Below, in pieces: positions 44,949 to 54,539 of a stretch of 64,000 nt of DNA. The position numbers and the translations under genes are program-made. The stretch spans positions 20,136 to 84,135 of the forward strand of contig CAKRYD010000009.1 of the NCBI GenBank assembly GCA_934426255.1. The letters run 5' to 3'. The stretch comes from an uncultured Bacteroidaceae bacterium. GTDB taxonomy: Bacteria; Bacteroidota; Bacteroidia; Bacteroidales; Bacteroidaceae. The stretch's first letter is position 1. Every line of letters starts with the position of its first letter. Under the pieces are notes generated by a model, which searched no databases, was not told where the DNA came from, and saw nothing but the letters and a program-made list of their open reading frames with translations.

Positions 44949-47900
44949 TTATACCAGCCCTCGGCCGTGACAGTTCTTGAATTTCTTGCCGCTGCCGCAA
45001 GGACATGGATCATTGCGGCCCGGCATTTTTTCGGCAACATAAGGCTGTGGCTTTTGTTGCTCGCGTGTGTCGTGGTGAGCTGCAGCTTGTTGAGCCGGAT
45101 CGGCCATGTCGTTGCGCGATTCGCTGTATTGCGGGCGTTTGGGCTGTGGCTCCGGTTCGGCTTCACGCACGTCGGCAGCTTCTTGCATGGGTATTTGTGC
45201 ACGCATGAGGATGCTGCTGGTACGGTTGTAGATTTTGCCAATCATCTGGTCGAACAATTGCACGCTCTCAAGCTTAAAGATGACCAACGGGTCTTTCTGC
45301 TCGTAACTGGCGTTTTGTACCGAGTGTTTCAAATCGTCGAGCTCGCGCAAGTTTTCCTTCCATTCATCATCAATGATGTGGAGCAGGATGGACTTTTCAA
45401 ACTCTTTGACGAGCGATCGGCATTCGGTTTCGTAGCACTCTTTGAGATTGCAAGTAATGTTGTAGAGACGTTTGCCATCGGTGATGGGAACGGCAATGTT
45501 TTCGTAGACTTCTCCTTCTTTTTCGAATACTTGGCTGATTACAGGCATTGCAACTTCACGCATTCGGTCTGTGCGGCGCTTGAGTCCCTCCATGGCAGCG
45601 GCAAAAGCCTTTTCATGAAGTTCTTCGTGCTTGTTTCCTTCTTCGAACTCTTTTTGAGTGAACGGCGGTTCCATGGCTAAGATCTTCAGGAACTCTTCTT
45701 TGCAGCCTTCCCAGTCGTGTTTGTCGATGATGTCGACGCAACGATCCCAAATCATGTTGCTGATGTCCATGCCGATGCGCTCTCCCATCAGGGCGTGGCG
45801 ACGTTTTTCATAGATAACGGTACGTTGCTTGTTCATCACGTCATCATATTCGAGCAGATGTTTGCGAATGCCGAAGTTGTTCTCTTCGACTTTCTTTTGG
45901 GCACGTTCAATGGATTTGTTGATAATGGGCGATTCGATTACTTCGCCTTCTTTTACGCCGAAACGATCCATGACTTTGGCAATGCGCTCGCTGGCAAACA
46001 GACGCATCAGGTTGTCTTCCAAGGAAACAAAGAATACAGACGAACCGGGGTCGCCCTGACGGCCTGCACGTCCGCGCAACTGGCGGTCTACACGGCGGCT
46101 TTCGTGACGCTCGGTACCGATGATGGCCAAACCACCGGCTTCCTTGACTTCGGGCGAGAGCTTGATGTCGGTACCGCGGCCGGCCATGTTGGTGGCAATG
46201 GTAACGGTACTTGTCTGTCCGGCCTTGGCAACGATATCGGCTTCCTTTTGATGAAGTTTTGCGTTCAAGACATTGTGGGGAATCTTGCGCATTTGCAACA
46301 TCCTGCTTAAGGTCTCTGAAATTTCTACGCTGGTTGTTCCGACCAGAACGGGGCGGCCGGTTTTAACCATCTTGTCTATTTCATCGATGACGGCATTATA
46401 TTTCTCGCGTTTAGTCTTGTAAACGCGGTCATTCATGTCTTTGCGTATAACGGGGCGGTTGGTCGGAATTTCAACAACGTCTAATTTGTAAATGTCCCAT
46501 AATTCACCGGCTTCCGTTATAGCGGTTCCCGTCATACCGGCCAATTTATGATACATGCGGAAGTAGTTCTGCAAGGTAATCGTAGCGAATGTCTGTGTCG
46601 CAGCTTCGACCTTGACATGTTCCTTGGCTTCGACAGCCTGGTGCAGACCGTCACTCCAGCGACGGCCTTCCATGATACGTCCCGTTTGTTCGTCTACAAT
46701 TTTAACCTCGCCATCGATAACAACATACTCATCGTCGCGGTTGAACATGGTATAGGCTTTGAGCAGTTGCAGGATGGTGTGGACACGCTCGCTTTTCACT
46801 GCATATTCTTGCAGGAAGGCATCCTTCTTTTCCAAACGCTCTTCATCGGTGAGCGACTTGTTGTTTTCCAGCTGGGAAAGCTCGGTTGTTATATCAGGGA
46901 GAACGAAAAGCGTCGGGTTATTGACTTGCTTGGCCAACCATTCATTGCCCTTATCGGTAAGGTCTACACTCTTTAGCTTTTCATCAACGACAAAATAAAG
47001 AGGACTGGTGGCCTCGGGCATACGCTTATTGTTGTTCTCCATATAGATCTCTTCTGTATGGAGAAGCCCGGTCTTAATGCCCGGTTCGGAAAGGTATTTG
47101 ATAAGAGCCTTGTTCTTGGGAAGAGCCTTGTGGCTGCGGAAAAGCTCAAGGAAACCCTGCTGTTGCTTCTCTTTATCATCTGATTGTATCAGCTGCTTGG
47201 CTTCAGAAAGATAATTAGTGGCAAGCTTGCGTTGAACTTCATAGAGTTTTTCGATGAGCGGCTGATACTCTTCGAACATTTGCACGTCGCCCTTCGGCAC
47301 AGGACCGGATATAATCAGCGGAGTACGGGCATCGTCGATTAATACGGAGTCGACTTCGTCAACGATGGCATAATTGTGGGCGCGCTGTACAAGGTCTTTC
47401 GGACTGATGGCCATGTTGTCGCGCAAATAGTCAAAGCCAAACTCGTTGTTTGTTCCGAAAGTAATATCTGCACGGTAAGCTCGGCGACGTGCCTCGCTGT
47501 TGGGTTGATGCTTGTCAATGCAATCAACACTAAGTCCGTTAAACATGTAGAGAGGTCCCATCCATTCCGAGTCGCGCTTTGCGAGATAATCATTGACAGT
47601 CACGACATGCACGCCATTTCCCGTGAGCGCGTTTAGGAATACGGGAAGAGTTGCAACCAATGTCTTTCCTTCACCGGTTGCCATTTCGGCAATTTTCCCT
47701 TTATGGAGAACAACACCGCCGAACAGCTGCACATCATAGTGCACCATGTTCCATTCCATGTCGTTTCCGCCGGCAATCCAATGATTATGATAGATGGCTT
47801 TGTCGCCTTCAATAGAAACGAAATCATGCGTAGCGGCTAAAGTGCGATCAAAGTCATTGGCAGTGACAATAACATCATTCCCGCTGGCAAAGCGGCGTGC

Positions 47901-48251
47901 CGTACTCTTCATGATAGCGAAAGCATCATACATGATCTTGTCTAGTTCGTCTTCGAAGCGTTGGAGTACCTCTTTTTCCAATTTGTCAATATGATTGAAA
48001 ACGCTTTCGCGATCTTCTAAAGGAAGAGTCTCTACTTTTTCTTTGAGCTTGTTTATTTCTTCGCGCAAATCATCGGCAGAGTGCTGTACTTGCTGTTGTA
48101 ATTCTTTCGTTTTGGCACGCAGTGCATCATTGTCTAATTTGTCAATGATTTCGTAGGCCTGCTTTACTTTTTCCACATGGGGTTGAATTTCTTTCATATC
48201 CCGGGTGGATTTGTTGCCAAACATTTTACTTAATATCTTGTTTATATCCAT
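44949..48251 (-). CDS. secA: Preprotein translocase ATPase SecA
   Basis: Drives Sec-dependent export through SecYEG. At 1100 residues it is longer than the E. coli protein (901), which is usual for Bacteroidetes. The extra length includes an N-terminal helical part with RFEDELDKIMYDAFAIMKSTARRF and a long insert between the nucleotide-binding motifs. Walker A is MATGEGKTLVATLPVFLN, the DEAD-type motif is DEVDSVLIDDARTPLIISG, and NBD2 carries TNMAGRGTDIKL and GRAGRQGDPGSS. The C-terminal zinc tail is CPCGSGKKFKNCHG. Nothing indicates a defect. Confidence 0.97.
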   Translation of the reverse strand: MDINKILSKMFGNKSTRDMKEIQPHVEKVKQAYEIIDKLDNDALRAKTKELQQQVQHSADDLREEINKLKEKVETLPLEDRESVFNHIDKLEKEVLQRFEDELDKIMYDAFAIMKSTARRFASGNDVIVTANDFDRTLAATHDFVSIEGDKAIYHNHWIAGGNDMEWNMVHYDVQLFGGVVLHKGKIAEMATGEGKTLVATLPVFLNALTGNGVHVVTVNDYLAKRDSEWMGPLYMFNGLSVDCIDKHQPNSEARRRAYRADITFGTNNEFGFDYLRDNMAISPKDLVQRAHNYAIVDEVDSVLIDDARTPLIISGPVPKGDVQMFEEYQPLIEKLYEVQRKLATNYLSEAKQLIQSDDKEKQQQGFLELFRSHKALPKNKALIKYLSEPGIKTGLLHTEEIYMENNNKRMPEATSPLYFVVDEKLKSVDLTDKGNEWLAKQVNNPTLFVLPDITTELSQLENNKSLTDEERLEKKDAFLQEYAVKSERVHTILQLLKAYTMFNRDDEYVVIDGEVKIVDEQTGRIMEGRRWSDGLHQAVEAKEHVKVEAATQTFATITLQNYFRMYHKLAGMTGTAITEAGELWDIYKLDVVEIPTNRPVIRKDMNDRVYKTKREKYNAVIDEIDKMVKTGRPVLVGTTSVEISETLSRMLQMRKIPHNVLNAKLHQKEADIVAKAGQTSTVTIATNMAGRGTDIKLSPEVKEAGGLAIIGTERHESRRVDRQLRGRAGRQGDPGSSVFFVSLEDNLMRLFASERIAKVMDRFGVKEGEVIESPIINKSIERAQKKVEENNFGIRKHLLEYDDVMNKQRTVIYEKRRHALMGERIGMDISNMIWDRCVDIIDKHDWEGCKEEFLKILAMEPPFTQKEFEEGNKHEELHEKAFAAAMEGLKRRTDRMREVAMPVISQVFEKEGEVYENIAVPITDGKRLYNITCNLKECYETECRSLVKEFEKSILLHIIDDEWKENLRELDDLKHSVQNASYEQKDPLVIFKLESVQLFDQMIGKIYNRTSSILMRAQIPMQEAADVREAEPEPQPKRPQYSESRNDMADPAQQAAAHHDTREQQKPQPYVAEKMPGRNDPCPCGSGKKFKNCHGRGLV

Positions 48252-48296
48252 TGTATCTTTTGTTTCAAGTTTTATTTTAGTGTTGATAGTGTTCTC

Positions 48297-49883
48297 TTAG
48301 TTGCTAAAACCGGTCAGCGCGGCTGTAGTGCAGGCATTTGGCGCGCGTATGCGCATTACTTGCGACAAGGTCGGTGCAATGCAGTCAGTGGTTACAGGAG
48401 TATCAATACTCTCGGCCGTTACGTTGGCACCGAGAAAGAAGATCGGAAACGGGAAATACGAGTCGCGTATCATGATATCTTCTTTTGTCTCTTCGTTTAC
48501 CAAGTGCCATCCCGGTGCTACTTGAATAAGTATGTCGCCGGAGCATTTCGGATTATAGCTGTTGCGAATACGACTGATGCCTGGTGTCCATGCTCCTAAT
48601 AGTAATCGTTGCGAAGTATATACGTCTTTTACGCCGGCGGATTGTAGCAAAAGCTCTTGGCAACGTTCCAATACGTCAGCCATGCTGAGCTGCTTCGTTT
48701 CCAATAGCTTGTGATTCAAGTATAGCTCGTCGCCGTAGATTGCTTCAATGTATTGTCCTTGACCGTACAAGGCCATTAGGTACATGTTGAGCAGCCCTGA
48801 TGTGCGGTTAATGTAGAAAGTTCCTGTTGGCACGCGATACTTTGCTAAGTCGGCCGTTTCGTTGTCGGTATATCCTGTTGAGGTGACAACAAAAAGGGCG
48901 TTGCCTGTTCCGACCTTACTTTCTATTGCTTGAAACAAGCTTCCTAAGGCTTTATCTAAGCGCAAGTAAGTGTCTTGCATTTCCATGGGAAATTCACTTA
49001 CAGACTGGTGCTCATAGTTCCCTGCGTAGTAGGTGATAGAAAGATAGTCTGTGATGTTGTCGTTTCCTATTCCGGAAGTGTTGACACACTCTGTAACAAA
49101 TTTAGTTACGTATTCATTTACAAGGCCGCTTGTTGCGAATGCCGCGAAGCGATGGTCGCCTTTGAATTTGTACTTGAAGGGAGATTTCATGCCGCCAGAA
49201 AGGAAGTAACTGAAGTTGCCGCTTAATTCTGACAGAGGCGTCCATTCATTATTGTCAAGGTAGTTGTTAAGATCGTTTTTGCGATCTGCAATAGGAACCC
49301 ATGTGGGAAGTGGACCGTAATAGGAGGTGCTGCACCATCGTCCCGTTAGTGGGTTGATCCAAAAGGCTCCGTCTGCGGCATGGCCTGCGCCTAAGATGGC
49401 TGCGTCCCGAAAGGGGGAAATGGCATATACGATAGCTTTTCCTTCTGTGCCGACTTTCAATTCATCTCCCAGTGTTGAAACGCTGAGGAATCGTGGAGAT
49501 GATTTTTCTCCGGTCAGGTTTCCTTCATATTGTGGGTCGTCAACGCAAAATACCGGACGTAAAGTCTTACGGTCGAGCCATGTGTCGTTGATAATCCCGT
49601 GGTTGTATGGCACAGTCCCAGTTGCAACAGTCGCTACGCAGGCTGCGCGGTTAAGCCGGCTTTGCGGATATTCGGCATGAGTATATACGCGCCCTTCCTT
49701 TAGAAGGCGTTTAAATCCGTTTTGACCATATATAGGAAGGAATGCGTTCATGTAATCTGAACGAAGACGGTCAATGGTTATGTTTACAACCACTTTCGGG
49801 ACAGATTGTATCTCTTGCGCTTCAACCGTGGCCAAAGCCATGGCTGCTATCAAGGGTGGAAGTATGTAATAGATTCTTTTCAT
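48297..49883 (-). CDS. Alkaline-phosphatase-superfamily exported protein, apparently without catalytic residues
   Basis: A 528-residue exported protein (signal MKRIYYILPPLIAAMALATVEA) of the alkaline phosphatase/phosphodiesterase superfamily. Asp38 in NITIDRLRSDYM and the backbone motif QNGFKRLLKEGRVY...VATVATGTVPYNHGII...DTW match PafA-type enzymes. Active members read PTxTxxGHA here, with a Thr nucleophile. This protein has SRLNRAACVA, so Thr and His are both replaced. The later metal-binding TADHG-type motif is VTSTGYTDNE, again without Asp-His, and the DYxGH motif is AGNYEHQ. It therefore looks like a non-catalytic homologue. It overlaps the DUF4105 gene by 4 bases. Confidence 0.8.
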   Translation of the reverse strand: MKRIYYILPPLIAAMALATVEAQEIQSVPKVVVNITIDRLRSDYMNAFLPIYGQNGFKRLLKEGRVYTHAEYPQSRLNRAACVATVATGTVPYNHGIINDTWLDRKTLRPVFCVDDPQYEGNLTGEKSSPRFLSVSTLGDELKVGTEGKAIVYAISPFRDAAILGAGHAADGAFWINPLTGRWCSTSYYGPLPTWVPIADRKNDLNNYLDNNEWTPLSELSGNFSYFLSGGMKSPFKYKFKGDHRFAAFATSGLVNEYVTKFVTECVNTSGIGNDNITDYLSITYYAGNYEHQSVSEFPMEMQDTYLRLDKALGSLFQAIESKVGTGNALFVVTSTGYTDNETADLAKYRVPTGTFYINRTSGLLNMYLMALYGQGQYIEAIYGDELYLNHKLLETKQLSMADVLERCQELLLQSAGVKDVYTSQRLLLGAWTPGISRIRNSYNPKCSGDILIQVAPGWHLVNEETKEDIMIRDSYFPFPIFFLGANVTAESIDTPVTTDCIAPTLSQVMRIRAPNACTTAALTGFSN

Positions 49884-51145
49884 CTGATAGAATGTGATTG
49901 CTGATTTTTTCTTTTCTTTTTGTATGTAGAAGAATTAATTGCCAAATAGTTTCCGCTTCTGATTAGCAGGCAGAATGCTATCAGAATGGTTTCAATGTTA
50001 ATCTTTTGTGGAATGAACGTGCAGGCTATGATAAATAATGAAATCCATCCGAATGCAATCGTGTGATACCAACTTTTTTTGCATCTCCTTTCGGCTTTTA
50101 TTATAGAATAGAGAAATAAAAGAGGCAATGGGTTGAAGAGTAAAATCAGCCAGTTGCTGTTTACTGTTGGGTGAGCTGAGAAGAAAAACAGGAATGCAAT
50201 GATACAACCTGTGAGGCCTTGTGCCAGCAATAAGATGAGGTCGTATCCCCATATGATTCTGCCCGGGTGCATGCGTTCCCATATGCTGGCGCAAATTGCA
50301 AGTATACATAGGACTATTGCACATGTTTTCGGGGTCAATGGAAAGCCTGCTTTTTGATTTGTCGGGTGCTCTGTGACCAATTCATTGCTATTTGAAACCA
50401 AAGCTTCTATGTGGTTGCTTACGCAAGTGCGTGCTGTACTGATGTCTTGCTCTAAGTAAAGGGGTGCAAATTCTTGGGCATCTCTTGATGCGCGTTTGTC
50501 TGCTTCGGCTCCCAATAGCAGATCTTGACTGAAGCGTGACCATGGGTGCTCTTTGCAATATTCATGCACGATATCGCGTAACGATTGTTCCTTAACCGGT
50601 TGTGTATAGATTATTTTCCCGTCTAAGCATGCTTCTATCTGGCCTCTTATTTTGGTGGCGCAGTTGTTATAGAAAAAGTTGTATTGATATTTCCTGTTTT
50701 CGGGTTTACAATTGGTAATTAGTGCCTGAAAAAGTCGATGTGCCTCATTTTGGCTTAAATTGAGGGATAGTTCTCTTACGGCTCTTCCCTGTTCCGCATA
50801 GTATGCCAAAAATTCGGCGGTATAAGTCGCGCCTATTTCATATTGGCAGTCGCCTTGTATGAATCTCCATACGAAGTTGGGCGTGTTGAAAGAGAATAGC
50901 CCGTAATTGAAAACATAGTCTTCTTTCTTTGTGAAGTTCTGTATGCGAAGAGCCGTGTGTCCGTAATATTCGTAGATCTCTTGTCCCGGTGAGCAGGTCA
51001 GCAGGCTGGCTTTCAAGCTGTCGTTTGAGTCTGAACTGCCTGTGTTGTCTGTTTTTCCGACTGCCGATACTGGCAGAAGCATCAGCACCTGAAACAGAAA
51101 AATTGCCGATATAATGTTGAAATGTAATCGTTGATACGGTTTCAC
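49880..51145 (-). CDS. DUF4105-domain membrane protein
   Basis: A 421-residue protein with an N-terminal signal or TM segment (about 8-28). A DUF4105 (Lnb N-terminal) periplasmic domain follows: LLTCSPGQEIYEYYGHTALRIQN, then YNYGLFSF-type and RGDCQYEIG-type segments, and the NNCATKIRGQIE motif. Cys and His in these motifs (YGHTAL; FYNNCATKI) resemble a cysteine-hydrolase-like arrangement. The C-terminus has three to five TM helices (about 270-415). The family is linked to envelope or lipoprotein processing in Bacteroidetes, without a settled function here. It starts 6 bases after the metallophosphoesterase and overlaps the phosphatase-like gene by 4. Confidence 0.82.
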   Translation of the reverse strand: MKPYQRLHFNIISAIFLFQVLMLLPVSAVGKTDNTGSSDSNDSLKASLLTCSPGQEIYEYYGHTALRIQNFTKKEDYVFNYGLFSFNTPNFVWRFIQGDCQYEIGATYTAEFLAYYAEQGRAVRELSLNLSQNEAHRLFQALITNCKPENRKYQYNFFYNNCATKIRGQIEACLDGKIIYTQPVKEQSLRDIVHEYCKEHPWSRFSQDLLLGAEADKRASRDAQEFAPLYLEQDISTARTCVSNHIEALVSNSNELVTEHPTNQKAGFPLTPKTCAIVLCILAICASIWERMHPGRIIWGYDLILLLAQGLTGCIIAFLFFFSAHPTVNSNWLILLFNPLPLLFLYSIIKAERRCKKSWYHTIAFGWISLFIIACTFIPQKINIETILIAFCLLIRSGNYLAINSSTYKKKRKNQQSHSIR

Positions 51146-51151
51146 TCTGTG

Positions 51152-52330
51152 TTAGTGCTTGGCTTTGAATGTTTTTTTCGTGAATTCTTTGCCGTCCTTG
51201 TGAATTACCTTGATGGTAAGTTCGTCTCCCTTTGCCTCTGCCGCGATGATGCCTTTGTTTGAATTAACCAAGACGGGATATTGGCATGTGCTGTTGGGCT
51301 CATGGAAAGAATCGCGATGGTTATGACCACTTAACATTACATCAATGTTCATGCCGTTAAGGATTGGAGCCATTTTTTCTACGCAGTCCTGTGGTCCATG
51401 CCAATTATTTTTGTCAACACAGATTGGTATGTGGCATATTACTACGCGGAATTTGGCGCTTTTGTAATCCGGATCATTTACCAATGTCTTCAGCCATTCT
51501 GCTTGTTGTGAGCGATAGCCGTCATAATCTACAATACCGCTATATTCAATGTCTGAATCAGGTTTATCTTCGCCGGTGTCAAGCATGATAAAGTAAACCG
51601 GACCTTGTCTTACTGTAAAGTATAAGTGCGGATTTTGTGGGCAGAAATAGTCTTGAAAATGGGTGGCAAATTCTCCACGAGTTTCATGATTTCCTCTTGA
51701 GTAATAAGGACTTTTTTCTTGAGCGAACAATTTTATGGATTCGTCCATGAAGCCCGTGAAAAAGTCTTCTGCCTTGTTTAAGGCACTAATCATGTCTCCA
51801 TTGAAAAATACCAGATCTTTTTTCTTGTAATCTGCATAGTTCATGAGCGGAGTGATAAAATCTTTTTCTCCATGGACATCGTTGAGTACTACAAAAGATG
51901 TCTCAGTCTTGTTTGGGTCAAGCGTTGTGAACTGTGGCGGCTTTTGGCTAAATACATTGTTGGCGGCAATTCGTCCATCGTAGTTGACAAAAATACCTTT
52001 GTGTGAAAGCACCTCTTGCGTGTAGACGCGGTAGCGATAGGTTGTTCCCGGCTGCAAACCTGTCAGCTTGACCGAATGTATCAAGGACGTATTTTTGACT
52101 CCGTTGGTGCAGTCGAAAAATTTTTTTCTTTCTTTTGCGTAATAGTTGGTGCCATCGTCCGGTGCCAGTTCTACCCATCCGATACTTGGTTTATCGGCCT
52201 CCCAGACTACAGTTGCTTCTGTAGCTGAAATGTTCTGAAGATAGGGCCCGTGGATATTTTGGACTTGCGCTGTTGCGGTTATGCTTATGGAAATGAATAG
52301 TAACAGTGCAAGAATATAAGTCTTTGTCAT
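51152..52330 (-). CDS. Exported metallophosphoesterase with N-terminal fibronectin-like domain
   Basis: A 392-residue exported protein (signal to ITATAQ). Residues of about 25-130 form the fibronectin-III-like domain of purple acid phosphatases (HGPYLQNISATEATVVWEADKPS; GLQPGTTYRYRVYT). The calcineurin-like domain follows, with FVVLNDVHGEKDF, LVFFNGDMIS, YSRGNHETRG, RVVICHIPI and MLSGHNHRDSF, the five metal-binding motifs in order. It probably removes phosphate from an extracytoplasmic substrate. It is first of a three-gene operon with the DUF4105 and phosphatase-like proteins. Confidence 0.9.
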   Translation of the reverse strand: MTKTYILALLLFISISITATAQVQNIHGPYLQNISATEATVVWEADKPSIGWVELAPDDGTNYYAKERKKFFDCTNGVKNTSLIHSVKLTGLQPGTTYRYRVYTQEVLSHKGIFVNYDGRIAANNVFSQKPPQFTTLDPNKTETSFVVLNDVHGEKDFITPLMNYADYKKKDLVFFNGDMISALNKAEDFFTGFMDESIKLFAQEKSPYYSRGNHETRGEFATHFQDYFCPQNPHLYFTVRQGPVYFIMLDTGEDKPDSDIEYSGIVDYDGYRSQQAEWLKTLVNDPDYKSAKFRVVICHIPICVDKNNWHGPQDCVEKMAPILNGMNIDVMLSGHNHRDSFHEPNSTCQYPVLVNSNKGIIAAEAKGDELTIKVIHKDGKEFTKKTFKAKH

Positions 52331-52407
52331 GAAGCGTAGTTTTTAAATGTCTGTAAAGATACGAACTTATTTCTTGAATTGATTTTGTTGTCTAAAGAAC
52401 TCCTGGC

Positions 52408-53046
52408 TTATCGCTTGGGCCATCCTACCGGATGATTAATCATTAGAATCTGGTTTTCCTTAAGTCCGAGTCCTTTGGCAAGCTCTTCCTTGTTCATTGT
52501 GGCACGTGGAACTGTGGCTAATCCGATGGCTGTGGCACCCAGACAAATGTTTTGTGATACATAGCCGGCATCCAATGCCCCGATTGTCTTATCCGGCGTT
52601 TTGAATTTTGTTTGGTCGCTTACCAGCACGAGACAAATGGGTGCAGACTTTACAAAAGTCTGCGGTCCTGCCACGGCGTAGCGTAAATCTTTTGTCGTTA
52701 CGGATTCCAAGCAGTTAAGACCTGGATTGTAGCGGTATGCTCCGTCCTTGCTGCATACATAGACTACAATGTCCTGCAGATTGAGAGCACTTGGTGCAGT
52801 GATGCGTTTTTCTTTGGGACGATTGTATCCGCAAGCGGCCCATAGCAAATTGCTTAAGTCTTGGTTTGAAATGTCTTTATTCTCATTGTATTCCCTTACC
52901 GAATGCCTGTTTTGCAAGGCTGTCATCAAGGACATCTTTACGGTTTTTGTTCCGTTAGGTGCAGGCAACTGTATTTTCCCTGATTGTGCAAACACGTTGC
53001 AGCAGAGTAGGGATGCAAAGACCAAAAAGCCTATTTTTCTCGTCAT
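52408..53046 (-). CDS. Exported nitroreductase-family flavoprotein
   Basis: A 212-residue FMN-dependent nitroreductase fold with a signal peptide (MTRKIGFLVFASLLCCNVFAQ), an unusual location for this group. Motifs are SVREYNENKDISNQDLSNLLWAACGYNRP near residue 50, a central SALNLQDIVVYVC strand and the C-terminal VSQNICLGATAIGLATVPRATMNKEELAKGLGL...MINHPVGWPK. It resembles SagB-type oxidoreductases. The substrate is unknown. Its own TACTTTTG box lies at 53072-53079, and it is 77 bases upstream of the metallophosphoesterase operon. Confidence 0.87.
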   Translation of the reverse strand: MTRKIGFLVFASLLCCNVFAQSGKIQLPAPNGTKTVKMSLMTALQNRHSVREYNENKDISNQDLSNLLWAACGYNRPKEKRITAPSALNLQDIVVYVCSKDGAYRYNPGLNCLESVTTKDLRYAVAGPQTFVKSAPICLVLVSDQTKFKTPDKTIGALDAGYVSQNICLGATAIGLATVPRATMNKEELAKGLGLKENQILMINHPVGWPKR

Positions 53047-53071
53047 TGTGGCAAATTGTTTTGTGGTTTGG

Positions 53072-53079
53072 CAAAAGTA
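53072..53079 (-). promoter_or_regulatory. -7 box for the exported nitroreductase
   Basis: Minus strand TACTTTTG, 25 bases before the ATG at 53046. Confidence 0.5.
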
Positions 53080-53220
53080 CGAATTTTTACCGACGTATAA
53101 GCTTCATAATAGAAAAAATACAACTTGCCAAAGGTGTTTTCTGAATAGTTGGCTGAGGCATCTGAAGGGGTGAATGTGTAAGAAACGTCCTATTTTCTTT
53201 CGCATTTCAGTATTTAGTTG

Positions 53221-53228
53221 TAATTTTG
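53221..53228 (+). promoter_or_regulatory. -7 box for tRNA-Leu and mutY
   Basis: TAATTTTG, 12 bases before the tRNA 5' end. No terminator is seen between the tRNA and mutY, so the two may share a transcript. Confidence 0.55.
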
Positions 53229-53240
53229 CTCCGCTTTTAT

Positions 53241-53322
53241 GCGCCTGTGGCGAAATTGGTAGACGCGCCAGACTTAGGATCTGGTGACGCGAGTCTTGCA
53301 GGTTCGAGTCCTGTCAGGCGCA
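53241..53322 (+). tRNA. tRNA-Leu (anticodon UAG)
   Basis: The acceptor GCGCCTG (53241-53247) pairs with CAGGCGC (53315-53321), discriminator A. The anticodon stem CCAGA/TCTGG encloses loop CTTAGGA with TAG at 53275-53277. The variable arm TGACGCGAGTCTTG region is short for a class II tRNA, and the T-arm is CAGGTTCGAGTCCTG. It reads CUN leucine codons. The open frame through it is an artefact. Confidence 0.95.
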
Positions 53323-53387
53323 CAAAGGACAGAAAATTCGTATTACGTTTTTACAGATGTGCAGCGATTCCAATTTGGTTGCCTTGT

Positions 53388-54452
53388 ATGAAAACAAAAC
53401 AATTCCAAGAGATTATTGAAAACTGGTATGCGTTAAACAAACGTGATTTGCCTTGGCGTGATGTCGGCAATCCTTACCTCATATGGGTTAGCGAAATAAT
53501 TTTGCAGCAGACGCGCATCAATCAAGGGCATGACTATTATTTACGCTTTACTGCTCGGTTTCCCGATGTGGCATCATTGGCTGCAGCGTCTGAGGATGAA
53601 GTGCTCAAGGAGTGGGAAGGATTAGGCTATTATTCGCGTGCCCGAAATCTTCATGCGGCAGCCAAAAGCATTGTGGCACTGGGCAGATTTCCAACCACCT
53701 ATGAAGGGGTAAGATCCTTGAAAGGCATCGGCGACTATACAGCCGCTGCCATTTGTTCCTTTGCCTATGGCTTGCCAGTCGCAACTATTGATGGCAATGT
53801 CTACCGCGTGCTTTCACGGGTGTTTGGCATAGATGCACCTATTGACACGACGCAAGGCAAACGCGAGTTCAAGAAGCTTGCTGGCTCCTTGCTTGATGTG
53901 AATCATCCGGCTGACTATAATCAGGCTCTCATGGACTTCGGGGCTATGCAATGTTGCCCGTCTTCGCCCCGGTGTATCTCTTGTCCGTTGCACGAATTTT
54001 GTGTCGCTTATAACGGTGATGTGGTAAGTTTGCTACCTGTTAAATCGAAAAAGATTGCCTCGAGGCATCGATTCCTAATTTACGTCTTGGTAACGAAAGG
54101 CAACAGCTTGCTCATCCATCGCAGGAGAAAAGGCGACATCTGGGCCGGTCTTTACGAACCCTACTTGATGGAGCGTGAAAATGCCGATGAGGCCGCATTC
54201 CCCGATTCGCCTTTCATCAGGGAATGCTTGCAGACGGGTGCCACATTGAAACTTTTGGCGCAGGATGTGAAACATGTGCTGACCCATCGCGTCATTCATG
54301 CAGATTTCTATACCCTTGATATTAAGACGTTGCCTGATGGTGAATCATTAAGGCTTCCAGAAGATTATTTTTTCGTTGCGTATGAAAATCTGAATCGTTA
54401 TGCCTTTTCCGTGCTAACGACGAAAACGGCTGGTCACCTTTTCCCTTTTTGA
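53388..54452 (+). CDS. mutY: A/G-specific adenine glycosylase
   Basis: Removes adenine mispaired with 8-oxoguanine. The 354-residue protein has the HhH-GPD domain: LPWRDVGNPYLIWVSEIILQQTRINQGHDYY with the catalytic Glu, and LKGIGDYTAAAICSFAYGLPVATIDGNVYRVLSR with the catalytic Asp and hairpin. The [4Fe-4S] loop is CCPSSPRCISCPLHEFC. A C-terminal NUDIX-like domain (about 225-350) recognises 8-oxoG. I chose the ATG at 53388 because the longer frame passes through the tRNA. Confidence 0.95.
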   Translation: MKTKQFQEIIENWYALNKRDLPWRDVGNPYLIWVSEIILQQTRINQGHDYYLRFTARFPDVASLAAASEDEVLKEWEGLGYYSRARNLHAAAKSIVALGRFPTTYEGVRSLKGIGDYTAAAICSFAYGLPVATIDGNVYRVLSRVFGIDAPIDTTQGKREFKKLAGSLLDVNHPADYNQALMDFGAMQCCPSSPRCISCPLHEFCVAYNGDVVSLLPVKSKKIASRHRFLIYVLVTKGNSLLIHRRRKGDIWAGLYEPYLMERENADEAAFPDSPFIRECLQTGATLKLLAQDVKHVLTHRVIHADFYTLDIKTLPDGESLRLPEDYFFVAYENLNRYAFSVLTTKTAGHLFPF

Positions 54453-54539
54453 TGCCTGCATTTGCATGCGGACGGTGAGGCTGCGATTTTAAACACAAAC
54501 GCGGCAAATATAAAAAGGAACAGAGTAAATCAGGAGCGT

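Noticed and set aside
53226..53387. Open frame running through tRNA-Leu into mutY
   Set aside because: The N-terminal part is tRNA sequence. MutY homology begins at the ATG at 53388.
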